A stretch of DNA of 64,000 nucleotides from Rhizobium binae. Its GTDB lineage: Bacteria; Pseudomonadota; Alphaproteobacteria; Rhizobiales; Rhizobiaceae. Made by a program: the position numbers and the translations under genes. The notes below the pieces were generated by a model. That model made no database searches. It was given only the letters and a program-made list of their open reading frames with translations, and was not told the DNA's origin. Numbering within the stretch: position 1 is the first letter of the stretch; every line of letters begins with the position of its first letter. The stretch is taken from positions 124,001 through 188,000 of the forward strand of contig NZ_CP071610.1 of assembly GCF_017357225.1 (NCBI RefSeq), written 5' to 3'. Below, piece by piece: positions 28,291 through 37,209 of this stretch.

Positions 28291-28884
28291 TTGGTGCACG
28301 AAACGTTTAGCGTTCTGAGCCAGGCAGAAGGCTTGTTGGAATCGGTGCTGCAATTGATGGGCTTAGCGCTTGCCGTTCCCGATCACACCACGCTGAGCCG
28401 TCGGGCGCGCGCATGGCGATCTGCCGGGAAGCGGCCCGGAAATCAGGTTCCACCTGCCGGACCGTTAAATGTTCTGGTGGACAGCACCGGCCTGCAGGTT
28501 TACGGCGCGGGCCAGTGGCTGGAGGAGAAGCATGGAGCCAGATCCCGCCGAGGTTGGCAAAAGCTGCATCTGGCACTGGATGCCGATAGCGGCGAGATCG
28601 TTGCCCATACCCTGACGGATCAGGATGCTGGCGATGTCTCTCAAGTTGCGCCACTCCTCGACCAGATTGGCGGTCTGATCGGACAGTTCACAGCCGACGG
28701 TGCCTGTGATGGAAAACCTACATACGACGCAGTCATCGATCATAGCGCGGCGGCTATCGTCATTCCGCCTCGCGGCAACGCGGTCGAGCCAAGCGACGAT
28801 AGAAGCGCAAGCAGGGATACATCCGTGGACGTCGCAGTGGATACTGCTGCAGCCGTCGCCTCCGGCGACCGGTGCACAGTGTGA
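28291..28884 (+). pseudogene. IS5-family transposase fragment
   Basis: The frame carries the central part of an IS5 (IS903/IS1031-like) transposase: LLESVLQLMGLALAVPDHTT, VLVDSTGLQVYGAGQWLEEK, LHLALDADSGEIVAHTLTDQ and FTADGACDGKPTYDAVIDHS. The N-terminal third is missing where it joins the T6SS island. The C-terminus diverges after VIPPRGNAVE, so the final catalytic segment is lost. It marks the right border of the T6SS island. Confidence 0.8.
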
Positions 28885-29033
28885 CTAAAATACTTGGAGA
28901 AGCAGAAGTGTTCTTTGATACCCATTGGATTACCGGAGTCATGGTCGGCATCGAGATTATAGAGGATCCCGATTATATTCAAGTTATTGTTGATTTAGGA
29001 ATTCTTCGCATAGCTATTACTAAGGAGCGGTAG
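28881..29033 (+). CDS. Small hypothetical ORF beside the IS5 fragment
   Basis: GTG at 28881 (overlapping the IS5 fragment's stop) opens 50 codons reading TKILGEAEVFFDTHWITGVM, then VGIEIIEDPDYIQVIVDLGI, ending ITKER. Composition is protein-like (acidic, hydrophobic periodicity), and the frame is open a further 27 codons upstream, so this could be the 3' end of a larger, lost gene. No ribosome site is evident and no family is recognised. The remainder, 29034-29252, shows nothing identifiable. Confidence 0.3.
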   Translation: MTKILGEAEVFFDTHWITGVMVGIEIIEDPDYIQVIVDLGILRIAITKER

Positions 29034-29252
29034 TGTCTCTACGGCACTGAATCGCGCTCGCTAGTCTACCGGCTATCATCGCAAGCATGCGATCCGGGTG
29101 CTCCGCCGTCGAGCGACCGGTTCCTCACCCACTAGATGCTGTAATGGGCCGACGCTTCCGAGAATGTAGCCAGATTGGTGGCTGTCCCTCAGAATGACGA
29201 TGTTGAGACGGGGTCCGAGCTGGTCGGCCCCAAACATCAAGCGAGGAACAGC

Positions 29253-29310
29253 CATGGAGTACTTTGCCGGAATTGATGTTTCTTTGGAAGCGAGCAGCGT
29301 GTCTTGCTCA
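29253..29310 (+). pseudogene. IS110-family transposase N-terminal stub
   Basis: ATG at 29253 reads MEYFAGIDVSLEASSVSC, the first catalytic motif of an IS110 transposase, then stops matching exactly where the truncated istB begins. About 200 bases upstream (from about 29040) may be the 5' end of the same element. Only some 18 codons survive. Confidence 0.65.
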
Positions 29311-29878
29311 ACAGGTGGAAGAGCAGCGCTCGGCCTGAGACACTGAACGGAAGGTAGCCCAATTCGTCCAGGATCAGTAGGTCGAGGCGGACCAGCGTTT
29401 CGGCAATCTGACCTGCCTTGCCTTTAGCCTTCTCCTGTTCGAGAGCGTTGACCAATTCGATCGTCGAGAAGAAGCGGACTTTTCGGCGGTGATGCTCGAT
29501 GGCCTGGATGCCGAGGGCTGTCGCGACATGTGTCTTTGCTGTTCCCGGCCCACCGACGAGCACGATATTCTGCGCTCCGTCCATGAACTCGCACCGGTGC
29601 AATTGGCGCACCGTCGCTTCGTTGATTTCGCTGGCGGCGAAGTCGTATCCGGAGATGTCTTTGTAGGCCGGGAAGCGAGCCGCCTTCATGTGGTAGGCGA
29701 TCGAGCGAACCTCGCACTCGGCCATCTCGGCTTTCAGCAGTTGGGATAGGATGGGTACGGCCGCATCAAAGGCTGGAGCACCTTGCTCGATCAGGTCCGT
29801 GACCGCTTGGGCCATGCCATACATCTTCAGGCTACGCAGCATGATGACGACGGCGGCGCTGGCAGGATCATGACGCAT
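29300..29878 (-). pseudogene. istB: IS21 IstB helper ATPase, C-terminally truncated
   Basis: Minus strand from ATG 29878 (MRHDPASAAVVIMLRSLKMY). It has the AAA+ Walker A variant GGPGTAKTHVATALGIQAIE and Walker B LDLLILDELGYLPFS. IstB normally runs about 250 residues. Here the match ends after FHLLSK because the sequence switches to the IS110 stub, giving a chimeric tail that ends at 29237. Without its C-terminus the helper is probably inactive. Confidence 0.8.
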
Positions 29879-30060
29879 TGCGGCCTCCTGCTATCCGGAC
29901 GCGCAGGCCATCATAGCGCTCTACGTTTGCCTTGGGTTCACGCAGCAAGGTCAGCGCATGTGGCGTGTCGATGTCGGGACCGTCGGTGGTCTTGCCGTCG
30001 ATCAGGCGGTGCAGAAGATTCAGCACATGCGTCTTGGTCGCCACGCCCGCATCCAGGGGG
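29879..30060 (-). pseudogene. istA: IS21 IstA transposase, C-terminal remnant
   Basis: Directly upstream of istB, the minus strand encodes NLLHRLIDGKTTDGPDIDTP, then ALTLLREPKANVERYDGLRV, the usual C-terminal tail of IstA in rhizobial IS21 elements. The match starts abruptly at about 30060, where an IS5 element joins, so over 90 percent of the gene is missing. The same tail recurs at about 38.8 kb. Confidence 0.65.
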
Positions 30061-30112
30061 ACGTGTTGCAGGGATCAGATTCTGTGCGAGATAATCCCAC
30101 CCATGGGATTTT

Positions 30113-30945
30113 TCATACAACACGCCGGAATTCTGGACGACCAAGTTCAGTCATCCGGTTGAGAACGTGGATGCCGATCTTGGCTTCTGTTCTGATTGTC
30201 GAAATTCCTCGCTTTGAGTTTTGGCCCAATGACCGGTCTTCCATCTACCCATCTGGGTCTCCACCCGGCTGCGCTGGTTATAGCCGGTGGATTTCTGCCA
30301 AGGCCATCCGGCCCTTGTTTTCGCGATTTCGGCGATATGGCGGTCCCGTACCGTTGGATTGAACGGCCGATTGCGGACTTTCAACGGCCGATTGCGGACT
30401 TTCAACGGCCGATTGCGGACTTTCAACTGCTGTCTTGGGAGGCGGGATAATGATCTCCACGATCTCGCCGAAGCGCGTCTCCAGAAGATCACGGGTCGGC
30501 GCTCCGTCATAGGCGCCATCACCGATAAACTTGGCAACTGGGCCATCAATCTGATCCAGAAGACCTGGCAAAGCGGTCGGATCGCCAACATCATCCGTGG
30601 TTAGATCCGCGCAGACAATCTCACCGCTAGCAAGATCAAGGCCAATGTGAAGCTTGCGCCATCTTTTACGTTTCACCTTGATTGTGTGCTTGTTTTCCAG
30701 CCACTCGCCCTCACCGAAGACTTTTAACCCCGTGCTATCGACCACCAGATAAACAGGACCGGACGCTCTGGCTCCGGACTTTGTCGACGGCAACGCCAGC
30801 CCTTTGCTCCGGCGCGACAGGGTGGAGAAGTCAGGCACGGCAATATCGAACTCCATCAGCGCCGCAACGCAGGCTTTCATTATAGGCCGCCCAATTCGTC
30901 ACCTTAAACTTCTGCTTGGCTATCTTGTCCCGTCGGTCTGAACTT
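30113..30945 (-). pseudogene. IS5-family transposase with deletion, frameshifts and an internal triplication
   Basis: Minus strand. The start region reads KFKVTNWAAYNESLR at about 30930. After a deletion/frameshift it continues FDIAVPDFSTLSRRSKGLAL, VYLVVDSTGLKVFGEGEWLE, ASGEIVCADLTTDDVGD and FIGDGAYDGAPTRDLLETRF. Then comes a threefold ESPQSAV repeat, and after further frame changes RTEAKIGIHVLNRMTELGRP to a stop at 30113. It belongs to a different IS5 subgroup from the copies at 3.8 and 28.3 kb. It is inactive. Confidence 0.75.
30362..30424. repeat. 21-bp unit tandemly repeated three times
   Basis: The unit aacggccgattgcggacttt plus c is repeated exactly three times (30362-30382, 30383-30403, 30404-30424). 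It encodes the sevenfold-residue unit ESPQSAV on the minus strand inside the IS5 relic. The period is a multiple of three, so the frame is kept. Replication slippage is the simple explanation. Confidence 0.95.
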
Positions 30946-31282
30946 ATGCGACATCATCAAAACCCCGATCAGGAGACTGAAAACCAAAGCCCAATATCAG
31001 TCGCCGGGTGATCCGCGCAACAACGCCGTCGCTGCAATGCATATGCTTGAGAAGAAAGTGTGGGCGTAGCAATCATATCACGGTTTGCTCTCGAAGGAAT
31101 ACAGGCGGCGATCTTGCGCTCCGCCAGATCCTATGAGGAAGGTGGATGGCGACCTGCACTGTGGCAAAGTGACGTTGCTTAAACACCCTACCTCGGAGGC
31201 AAGCATGCCCGTTGCAGCTCACCGATCTTAAGCGCTGACCGCTATCCGTACCGATCTTCGCGCAATTTTCAACTCATCGGAA

Positions 31283-31561
31283 TTGGGTCGCCCGAAATGG
31301 CTAATCACCTCTGTCGCCGGGTGGGGGCGACAAGACGTCAAAGCTGCGGTGGCGGCCGGTGATGTCGCAGGCATGCTGGACTGGTTTGCCGAGCTCAAGA
31401 GAAAGGCTAAGGCGCGGAGCGGGCGATGCTTTCTCATCATCGTGATCCAGGAGGCCGGGGTTCGACGGCTTCTGGATTCATCGCGCGGACTGCAGGCCGA
31501 AGAGATCGAAAGCTACGTCGTCGATCCGGCGTCGATTGCGACAGGAGACGATGAGGCATGA
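31283..31561 (+). pseudogene. IS110/IS1111-type transposase fragment
   Basis: A frame of 92 codons resembles the start of an IS1111-like transposase. It reads KWLITSVAG, VAAGDVAGMLDWFAELKRKA, FLIIVIQEAG and AEEIESYVVDPASIATGDDE. A related, longer but scrambled copy lies on the opposite strand at 35.8-36.3 kb. The remaining two thirds are absent. Confidence 0.6.
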
Positions 31562-31651
31562 AGGTCCTCCTGACGCTCGGTCTATCAGTGTAGCTTATCC
31601 TATGTCATGGAGCAGGATGATCCGGCAAAGATCGGCAATCCTCTCGTCAGT

Positions 31652-31665
31652 TTGACTTGTGTCAA
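31652..31665. promoter_or_regulatory. FNR/FixK-type site
   Basis: TTGACTTGTGTCAA is a perfect dyad TTGAC-N4-GTCAA (flanked by a further T/A pair), fitting the TTGAY-N4-RTCAA consensus of FNR/FixK-family regulators that act under low oxygen. It lies 158 bases before a second site of the same class and upstream of a fixG relic. No intact gene follows it now. Confidence 0.5.
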
Positions 31666-31743
31666 AGACCACAAGCATACGAGCCGTTAGTAGTTGGCTG
31701 GTCGAGGACGTGCCAGCCGTGTCTCTCCTCGGCAGCTCCTGCG

Positions 31744-31781
31744 GGCCACGCCCTCTGTCCAGGGCGTGGCCTTTTCCTTTT
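31744..31781 (+). terminator. Strong rho-independent terminator
   Basis: A perfect 11-bp stem (GGCCACGCCCT / AGGGCGTGGCC) with a 6-base loop (ctgtcc) is followed by TTTTCCTTTT. It is oriented for plus-strand transcription and sits just before the fixG relic, so it most likely ended a gene or operon that has since been lost. No matching coding sequence remains upstream. Confidence 0.85.
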
Positions 31782-31822
31782 CGTGAAGATTGCTTTCCCA
31801 CGAGATTGCCTTTTGGCATTTC

Positions 31823-31836
31823 TTGATCTGCATCAA
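31823..31836. promoter_or_regulatory. FixK/FNR box (anaerobox)
   Basis: TTGATCTGCATCAA is an exact match to the TTGAT-N4-ATCAA consensus. It sits 51 bases before the ATG of the fixG relic at 31888, a normal spacing for a FixK-activated promoter. It supports the reading that this segment came from a microaerobic (symbiotic respiration) gene cluster. Confidence 0.7.
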
Positions 31837-31887
31837 TAACGGATGCGCGGCAGATGGGACAAGGACGGGTGAAATCGGATAGGTCCT

Positions 31888-32080
31888 ATGAACCTCTACA
31901 CTGCACCTGATCGCGATAACATCGCGGCTCAATGTCGAGCCGGTCAATGCCCGTCGCAACCGGCAGAGCCGCTCTGCATCGACCAGCGACGGTGTCATGG
32001 ACAAGCTAGGAAAGCCTCGCGGCCTGATTGCCTACGCCACGGTGGCGAATACTCGAGCAACATGTCGCTTGCCACGTAGG
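31888..32080 (+). pseudogene. fixG: fixG relic with internal deletion
   Basis: ATG 31888 starts MNLYTAPDRDNIAAQ and continues to PSQPAEPL, like the start of FixG, the ferredoxin-like protein needed for cbb3 oxidase assembly. The sequence then jumps, with frame change, to LCID...DGVMDKLGKPRGLIAYATVAN, the segment just after the second 4Fe-4S motif (CALCIDACDGVMDKLGRPRG in the family). Several hundred codons are missing between the two and the C-terminal half is absent. The 32081-32145 remainder is unassigned. The assignment is by eye from two short blocks plus the FixK box. Confidence 0.5.
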
Positions 32081-32145
32081 GTGGAGGAAGGTGTAGATAA
32101 GCAACTGATAAGGCTCGTAAACGTCCTAGTTCCATAATTGTGTTT

Positions 32146-33262
32146 ATGCCACTTTTGCATGTAAGGGGGGTACATTCTATTTCCAAGTGCGACATGCCAA
32201 TGATTTCAATGGCTTCACTTTGGAGATTTTGGCATGTCCCGATGCTATACGCAGCTTGCCCTCGCCGATCGCCGACGCCTGCATCACTTGGTGGCGGCGA
32301 AAGTTCCGGTCAACGAGATGGCCCGTCAGCTTGGCCGTCACCGCTCGACGATTTACCGCGAGATCAAGCGCAACACGTTTCGCGATCGTGACCTTCCGGA
32401 CTACGACGGCTACTACAGCACGGTTGCGAACGACATTGCGCAGGACCGACGTCGCCGGCTGAAAAAGCTGCGGCGTCACCCGAATTTGCGAACACAGATC
32501 ATCAACCTGTTGGAGGCTCGCTGGTCTCCGGAACAGATTGCCGGACGCCTGCTGTCGGACGGCCTCAGTCGTGTTCGCGTTTGCAAGGAGACAATCTATC
32601 GCTTTATCTACAGCAAGGAAGATTATGGGCTTGGTCTCTATCAGTATCTACCGGAAGCGCGCCGCAAACGTCGTCCACTCCGCTCCAGGAAGCCGCGCGA
32701 CGGTGTTTTTCCAGCCACGCACCGCATATCCCAACGTCCTGATTCTATTGGAGATAGATCGCAGTTTGGGCATTGGGAGGGCGACCTCCTCATCTTCGAA
32801 CGTCCACTCGGCCATGCCAATGTCACCTCCCTCGTCGAGCGCAAGAGCCGCTATACCGTTCTCATCAAGAATCCGAGCCGGCACTCGCGCCCGATCATGG
32901 ACAAGATCATCAGAGCGTTTTCGCCTTTACCGGCCTTCGCGCGTCAAAGCTTCACCTTTGATCGCGGTACCGAGTTTGCCGGATTCAGGGCTTTGGAAGA
33001 AGGGATCGGTGCGCGTAGTTGGTTTTGCGACCCAAGTGCGCCTTGGCAAAAAGGAACCGTCGAGAACACCAACAAGCGCATTCGACGTTTCCTGCCAGGC
33101 ACGACAGACTTGGCAGTTGTGTCGCAACACGACCTTCTCAACCTGACGCGCCATATCAACGATCAGCCGCGCAAATGCCTCGGATACAGGACACCGACCG
33201 AGGTATTTATGGCGCATTTGCGCGAAGATGGGTGATCCCCTATCCTGCAAAACAGGCATGAT
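32146..33262 (+). mobile_element. IS30-family insertion sequence (intact copy)
   Basis: A single full-length transposase frame lies between imperfect inverted ends, near tgccacttttgcatgtaagg at the left and, read in complement, gcctgttttgcaggatag at the right. The sequence shared with the damaged second copy extends a little further, to about 33280 (agcttctcca), so the true right edge is uncertain by about 20 bases. Confidence 0.65.
32234..33235 (+). CDS. IS30-family transposase
   Basis: 333 residues. The N-terminal HTH (LALADRRRLHHLVAAKVPVN, EMARQLGRHRSTIYREIKRN) is followed by WSPEQIAGRLLSDG and the DDE core: HWEGDLLIFERPLGHANVTS (first Asp), SFTFDRGTEFAGF (second Asp) and APWQKGTVENTNKRIRRFLP (Glu). 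The ending LGYRTPTEVFMAHLREDG is typical. There is no internal stop, so it may be active and able to mobilise the damaged copy at 36.3-37.1 kb. Confidence 0.92.
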   Translation: MSRCYTQLALADRRRLHHLVAAKVPVNEMARQLGRHRSTIYREIKRNTFRDRDLPDYDGYYSTVANDIAQDRRRRLKKLRRHPNLRTQIINLLEARWSPEQIAGRLLSDGLSRVRVCKETIYRFIYSKEDYGLGLYQYLPEARRKRRPLRSRKPRDGVFPATHRISQRPDSIGDRSQFGHWEGDLLIFERPLGHANVTSLVERKSRYTVLIKNPSRHSRPIMDKIIRAFSPLPAFARQSFTFDRGTEFAGFRALEEGIGARSWFCDPSAPWQKGTVENTNKRIRRFLPGTTDLAVVSQHDLLNLTRHINDQPRKCLGYRTPTEVFMAHLREDG

Positions 33263-33423
33263 GCACTTGGGTTAGCTTCTCCAGGGGGGCTATTTAGTAA
33301 TGCGACAGTTGGGCCAGTTAGAGATGCGACAGTCTCGCCTCTCGACGCGCTGGTCAATGTCAACGTTGGGAGCAAGGATGACGACCTTCAGCCTGGTCGA
33401 GACCATGAGCGGTCGGAGTCGTC

Positions 33424-34851
33424 ATGTCCTTTATGATCACCATGTCGCAGAAAGAGTTGCATCGCCTCGAAGTCATCCAGAAGATCCGTGACCAACGCCT
33501 GAGCGTCGTCCAGGCCGGCGAACTGCTTGGGCTTAGCCGAAGTCAGGTCCATCGGCTGCTGCAGGCCTATGACCGAGATGGTCCAGCCGGACTTGTTTCC
33601 AAGAAGCGATCACAGCCGAGCAATCGGCGCCATAGCGAGGAGTTTCGCAATGCGGCGCTCGACCTGATCCGCGAACGTTATCTGGATTTCGGTCCGACGC
33701 TGGCGCGCGAGAAGCTGATCGAACTGCATCGCATCTCGGTCGCCAAGGAGACGCTACGGCAATGGATGACAGAGGCCGGCATCTGGATCTCGCGGCGTGA
33801 GCGAAAGAAGCGGGTTTTCCAACCGCGCGGCCGACGCGACTGCTTTGGCGAACTCGTGCAGATCGATGGTTCGCATCACTGGTGGTTCGAGAACCGCGGC
33901 CCCAAATGCGCCCTGCTCGTCTATATCGATGACGCCACCGGCAAGCTTTTGCATTTGCGCTTTGCCGGATCGGAGAACACGTTCGACTATCTGCATGCGA
34001 CGAAGGCCTATCTGCAGCAATGGGGCAAGCCGCTGGCCTTCTACAGCGACAAGCACGGCGTTTTTCGCTCCACCCATGCGTCGGAGAAAGACCGCACGAG
34101 CGGCCTGACGCAGTTCGGTCGGGCGCTCTATGAGCTGAACATCGATATCATCTGCGCCAACACCCCGCAGGCCAAGGGCCGGGTGGAGCGTGCCAACCAG
34201 ACACTGCAGGATCGGCTGGTCAAGGAGATGCGGCTTCGCGGCATCGATACGATCGAAGCTGCCAATGCCTATGCGCCTGAGTTCATTGCGGATTTCAATT
34301 CTCGTTTCGGCAAGCAACCGCGCAATCCGAAGGACATGCACCGGTCGCTGGCCGACCATGAGAACCTCGATGGTGCCATGTGCCGGAAGGAAGTGCGCAC
34401 GCTGTCGCAATCCCTGACGCTACGCTACGACAAGGTGCTGTTCATTCTTGATCCGACGGACCTTTCTAGGCCGCTGGCGGGAAAGAAGGTCGTTGTCTGC
34501 GACTACCCGGATGGCCGCCTCGAGATCATGCACGAGAACTTCACCCTCCCCTACAGAACCTTCGACAAGTTGCGATCGGTCCATCGAGCCGAGGTCGTTG
34601 AGAACAAACGTTTGGACGACGTGCTGTCGATCGTCGCCGAGCTGCAGGCCGGGCGCGAACAGCAGCGTAGCAAGAGCGGCCCTCGCCGCACTGGCCAGAC
34701 GGATCATATGTTCGGTATTCCCGATGGCAGCCAGGGCAATGGTTATCAGAAGCGTGGCCGCAAGCCTGGCCGGCGGACGGACTTCATGAATGATCCAAAG
34801 GTCATCGCAAAAAGGCAGAAGGCGCTGGCACGAATGGAGGCAGCAGAATAA
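33424..34851 (+). CDS. ISNCY-family transposase
   Basis: 475 residues. The start context offers ATG 33424 and, more likely by family resemblance, MITMSQKELHRLEVIQKIRD a few codons on. It has an HTH (VVQAGELLGLSRSQVHRLLQ), an rve-like core with LVQIDGSHHWWFENRG and LLVYIDDATGKLL, FYSDKHGVFR, and TPQAKGRVERANQTLQDRLV. A basic C-terminal tail (PDGSQGNGYQKRGRKPGRRT) follows. Length and motifs are those of complete ISNCY transposases. Two relatives, one deleted copy and one different subgroup, lie within 4 kb. Confidence 0.88.
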   Translation: MSFMITMSQKELHRLEVIQKIRDQRLSVVQAGELLGLSRSQVHRLLQAYDRDGPAGLVSKKRSQPSNRRHSEEFRNAALDLIRERYLDFGPTLAREKLIELHRISVAKETLRQWMTEAGIWISRRERKKRVFQPRGRRDCFGELVQIDGSHHWWFENRGPKCALLVYIDDATGKLLHLRFAGSENTFDYLHATKAYLQQWGKPLAFYSDKHGVFRSTHASEKDRTSGLTQFGRALYELNIDIICANTPQAKGRVERANQTLQDRLVKEMRLRGIDTIEAANAYAPEFIADFNSRFGKQPRNPKDMHRSLADHENLDGAMCRKEVRTLSQSLTLRYDKVLFILDPTDLSRPLAGKKVVVCDYPDGRLEIMHENFTLPYRTFDKLRSVHRAEVVENKRLDDVLSIVAELQAGREQQRSKSGPRRTGQTDHMFGIPDGSQGNGYQKRGRKPGRRTDFMNDPKVIAKRQKALARMEAAE

Positions 34852-35026
34852 ATGGGGCACTCATAATCTCAAAGCTAAAGCCGAAGTGCTGCTCCTCACC
34901 CGCCCCCGCTCCGCCCTTGCAACCCGGCCCAGCCGGTCGGATCGTGGGCTGATCGGCGGAGCCGGTGTCGCGTTTCTAACTGGCTGACAGCGTCGCGCAT
35001 CTAATCAGCTTTGACATTGCATGTAA

Positions 35027-35451
35027 GGGCAGATCGATGGGTCGCATCACCGGTGGTTCGAGAAACCGCGGCCCCAAATGCGCCCTGCTCGTCTATATCG
35101 ATGACGCCACCGGCAAGCTGCTGCATCTGCGCTTTGCCGGATCGGAGAACACGTTCGACTACCGACACGTTACGCTCAGTGCATCGAGCCGAAGTCGTTG
35201 AGAACAAGCGTTTGGACGACGTGCTGTCGATCGTCGCCGAGCTGCAGGCCGGGCGGGAACAGCAGCGTAGCAAGAGCGGCCCTCGCCGTACTGGCCAGAC
35301 GGATCATATGTTCGGTATTCCCGATGGCAGCCAGGGCAATGGTTATCAGAAGCGTGGCCGCAAGCCTGGCCGGCGGACGGACTTCATGAATGATCCGGAG
35401 GTCATCGCAAAAAGGCAGAAGGCGCTGGCACGAATGGAGGCAGCAGAATAA
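35027..35451 (+). pseudogene. ISNCY transposase, internally deleted second copy
   Basis: Nearly identical in DNA to the intact copy. It begins within the DGSHHWWFE motif (with an extra base after the GAG codon), runs to GSENTFDY and then jumps to HRAEVVENKRLDDVLSIVAE through to the normal C-terminus and stop. The start and about 230 internal codons are missing. The preceding 175 bases (34852-35026) contain nothing I can identify. Confidence 0.85.
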
Positions 35452-35777
35452 ATGGTGGCGAGCATATCTCAAAGCTCACATGAGGATTTCTGCGTCAAGA
35501 CCAATCATTGATGCATAGAACGTTTCCTTTGGATGTTTGTTTCGAACCCATAGTCTGAGCCAGATTGCATGACGCGGCACGTTTCCGTCGCCCTTTCAAA
35601 CTCACATACGGTTGCCGTTCGTTCGGCAGCACCACCATCCCGCTGGCGTTGCGGCTAGGCTCAGGAGAACGGGACCATTCTAAAGCGCGGCATCTGAAGC
35701 CAGACTTTGAGTCGGTTCGCTCACCTGGATCCGCGAGGATTGATCAGTCCTGGAAGATTTCGATATTTGGTCCAACG

Positions 35778-36275
35778 TCATGCAGACTTCATGACCGCGC
35801 CTTCAATGACAACACCCGCGGTGACATACTTCCACAGCGCAATAAGGAGCTTCCGCGCTAGTGCCACGATTGCAGCCTTTTTCAAGCCGGCAAATGCGAC
35901 GCCGATCTTCGTCCTCTGGGCTCGGCGCTTTGACCATTGCGCATACGCGTGGTTCGCCGCGCTTGAACGCAAGCAGTGCACGGACCAGTGCTTCACCATC
36001 AATCTTATCGGTCTTCGCGCGCCGGCGCCGACGTGAAGTAGCGATCGAAGCAGCATCGACCACGTAACTCTCGATCCCGTTTGCTTCCAGCACGCGATGT
36101 ATCCAAAAGCCGTCCAGTCCCGCCTCCTGGATCGTGACGATGGGAAACGATCTTCCCGTTCGGAGCCGGCCTTATGTTGTAACTGCGCAAACCGATCCAA
36201 CAGCCCGGCAACGTCGCCGCCCTCTACCACATGCTTTGACATCGTCTCGCCGTTGCCCGGCGACAACGAAGTCAC
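35778..36275 (-). pseudogene. IS110/IS1111-type transposase, frameshifted
   Basis: Minus strand. TSLSPGNGETMSKHVVEGGD, then VAGLLDRFAQLQHKA, is in one frame. In a second frame come LEANGIESYVVDAASIATSR, KTDKIDGEALVRALLAFKRG and EPRVCAMVKAPSPEDEDRRR. The end returns to ALARKLLIALWKYVTAGVVI in the first frame. Much of the middle is gone. The 35452-35777 interval before it has no recognisable gene. Confidence 0.7.
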
Positions 36276-36318
36276 CAGCCAGGTCGATCTGCTCAGTTCC
36301 TAAGACACAAAAATTGCG

Positions 36319-37090
36319 CTTCGCCGGCTGAGAAAGCTGCGGCGCCACTTGACTTTGCGCACAGAGATCACCAACCAGTTGGAGGCTCGCTGGTCGCCGG
36401 ACGCCTGCTGTCGGACGGCCTCAGTCGTATTCGCGTTTGCAAGGAGACAATCTATCGCTTCATCTACAGCAAGCAAGATTATGGGCTTGGTCTCTATCAG
36501 TATCTACCAGAGGCACGCCGAAAACGTCGTCCAATGCGCTCCAGGAAGCCGCGCGACGGTGCGTTTTAAGCCACGACCGCATATCCCAACGGCCTGATTT
36601 TGTTGGAGATAGACCACGGTTTGGCCATTGGGAGGGCGACCTCCTCATCTTCGATCGCCCACTCGGGCATGCCAATGTCACCACTCTCGTGTAGCGCAAG
36701 AGCCACTATACCGTTCTCATCAAGAATCCGAGCCGGCACTCGCGCCCAATCATGGACGAGATCATCAGAGCGTTTTCTCCTTTACCGGCGTTCGCGCGCC
36801 AAAGCTTCACATTCGATTGCGGTACCGAGTTTGCCGGGTTTAGGGCTTTGGAAGAAGGGATCGGTGCGTGCAGTTGGTTTTGCGACCCAAGTGCGCCTTG
36901 GCAAAAAGCGACCGTCGAGAACACCAACAAGCGCATCCGACGCTTCATGCCAGTCACCACAGATCTGGCAGTTGTGTCGCAACGCGACCTTCTCCACCTC
37001 ACGCGTCATGTCAACGATCAACCGCGCAAATGCCTCGGATACAGGACGCCAACCGAGGTGTTTATGGCGCATTTGCACGAAGATAGGTGA
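36319..37090 (+). pseudogene. IS30-family transposase, damaged second copy
   Basis: Closely related to the IS30 at 32.2 kb, but lacking its first 80 codons and carrying a deletion at WSP(EQIAG), frame changes near 36570 and an in-frame stop (CTCGTGTAG, about 36693). The downstream part MDEIIRAFSPLPAFARQSFT to LGYRTPTEVFMAHLHEDR is open. The 3' flank is the same as in the intact copy up to agcttctcca, and both copies are followed by an ISNCY-type element. Confidence 0.85.
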
Positions 37091-37209
37091 TCCCCTACTC
37101 TGCAAAACAGGCGTGATGCACTTGGGTTAGCTTCTCCACCGCAAAGTCGAAATGTCCTGTTTCTGCAAAGTTGGAATGTCACACTCCCCTTGTTTGATGA
37201 CGGTGGGGA

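Noticed and set aside
35500..35560. Nod-box-like sequence near 35.5 kb (ccaatcattgatgcat and ggatgtttgtttcgaa)
   Set aside because: Only scattered matches to the 47-bp nod box were found on either strand, with wrong spacing and no nod gene nearby.
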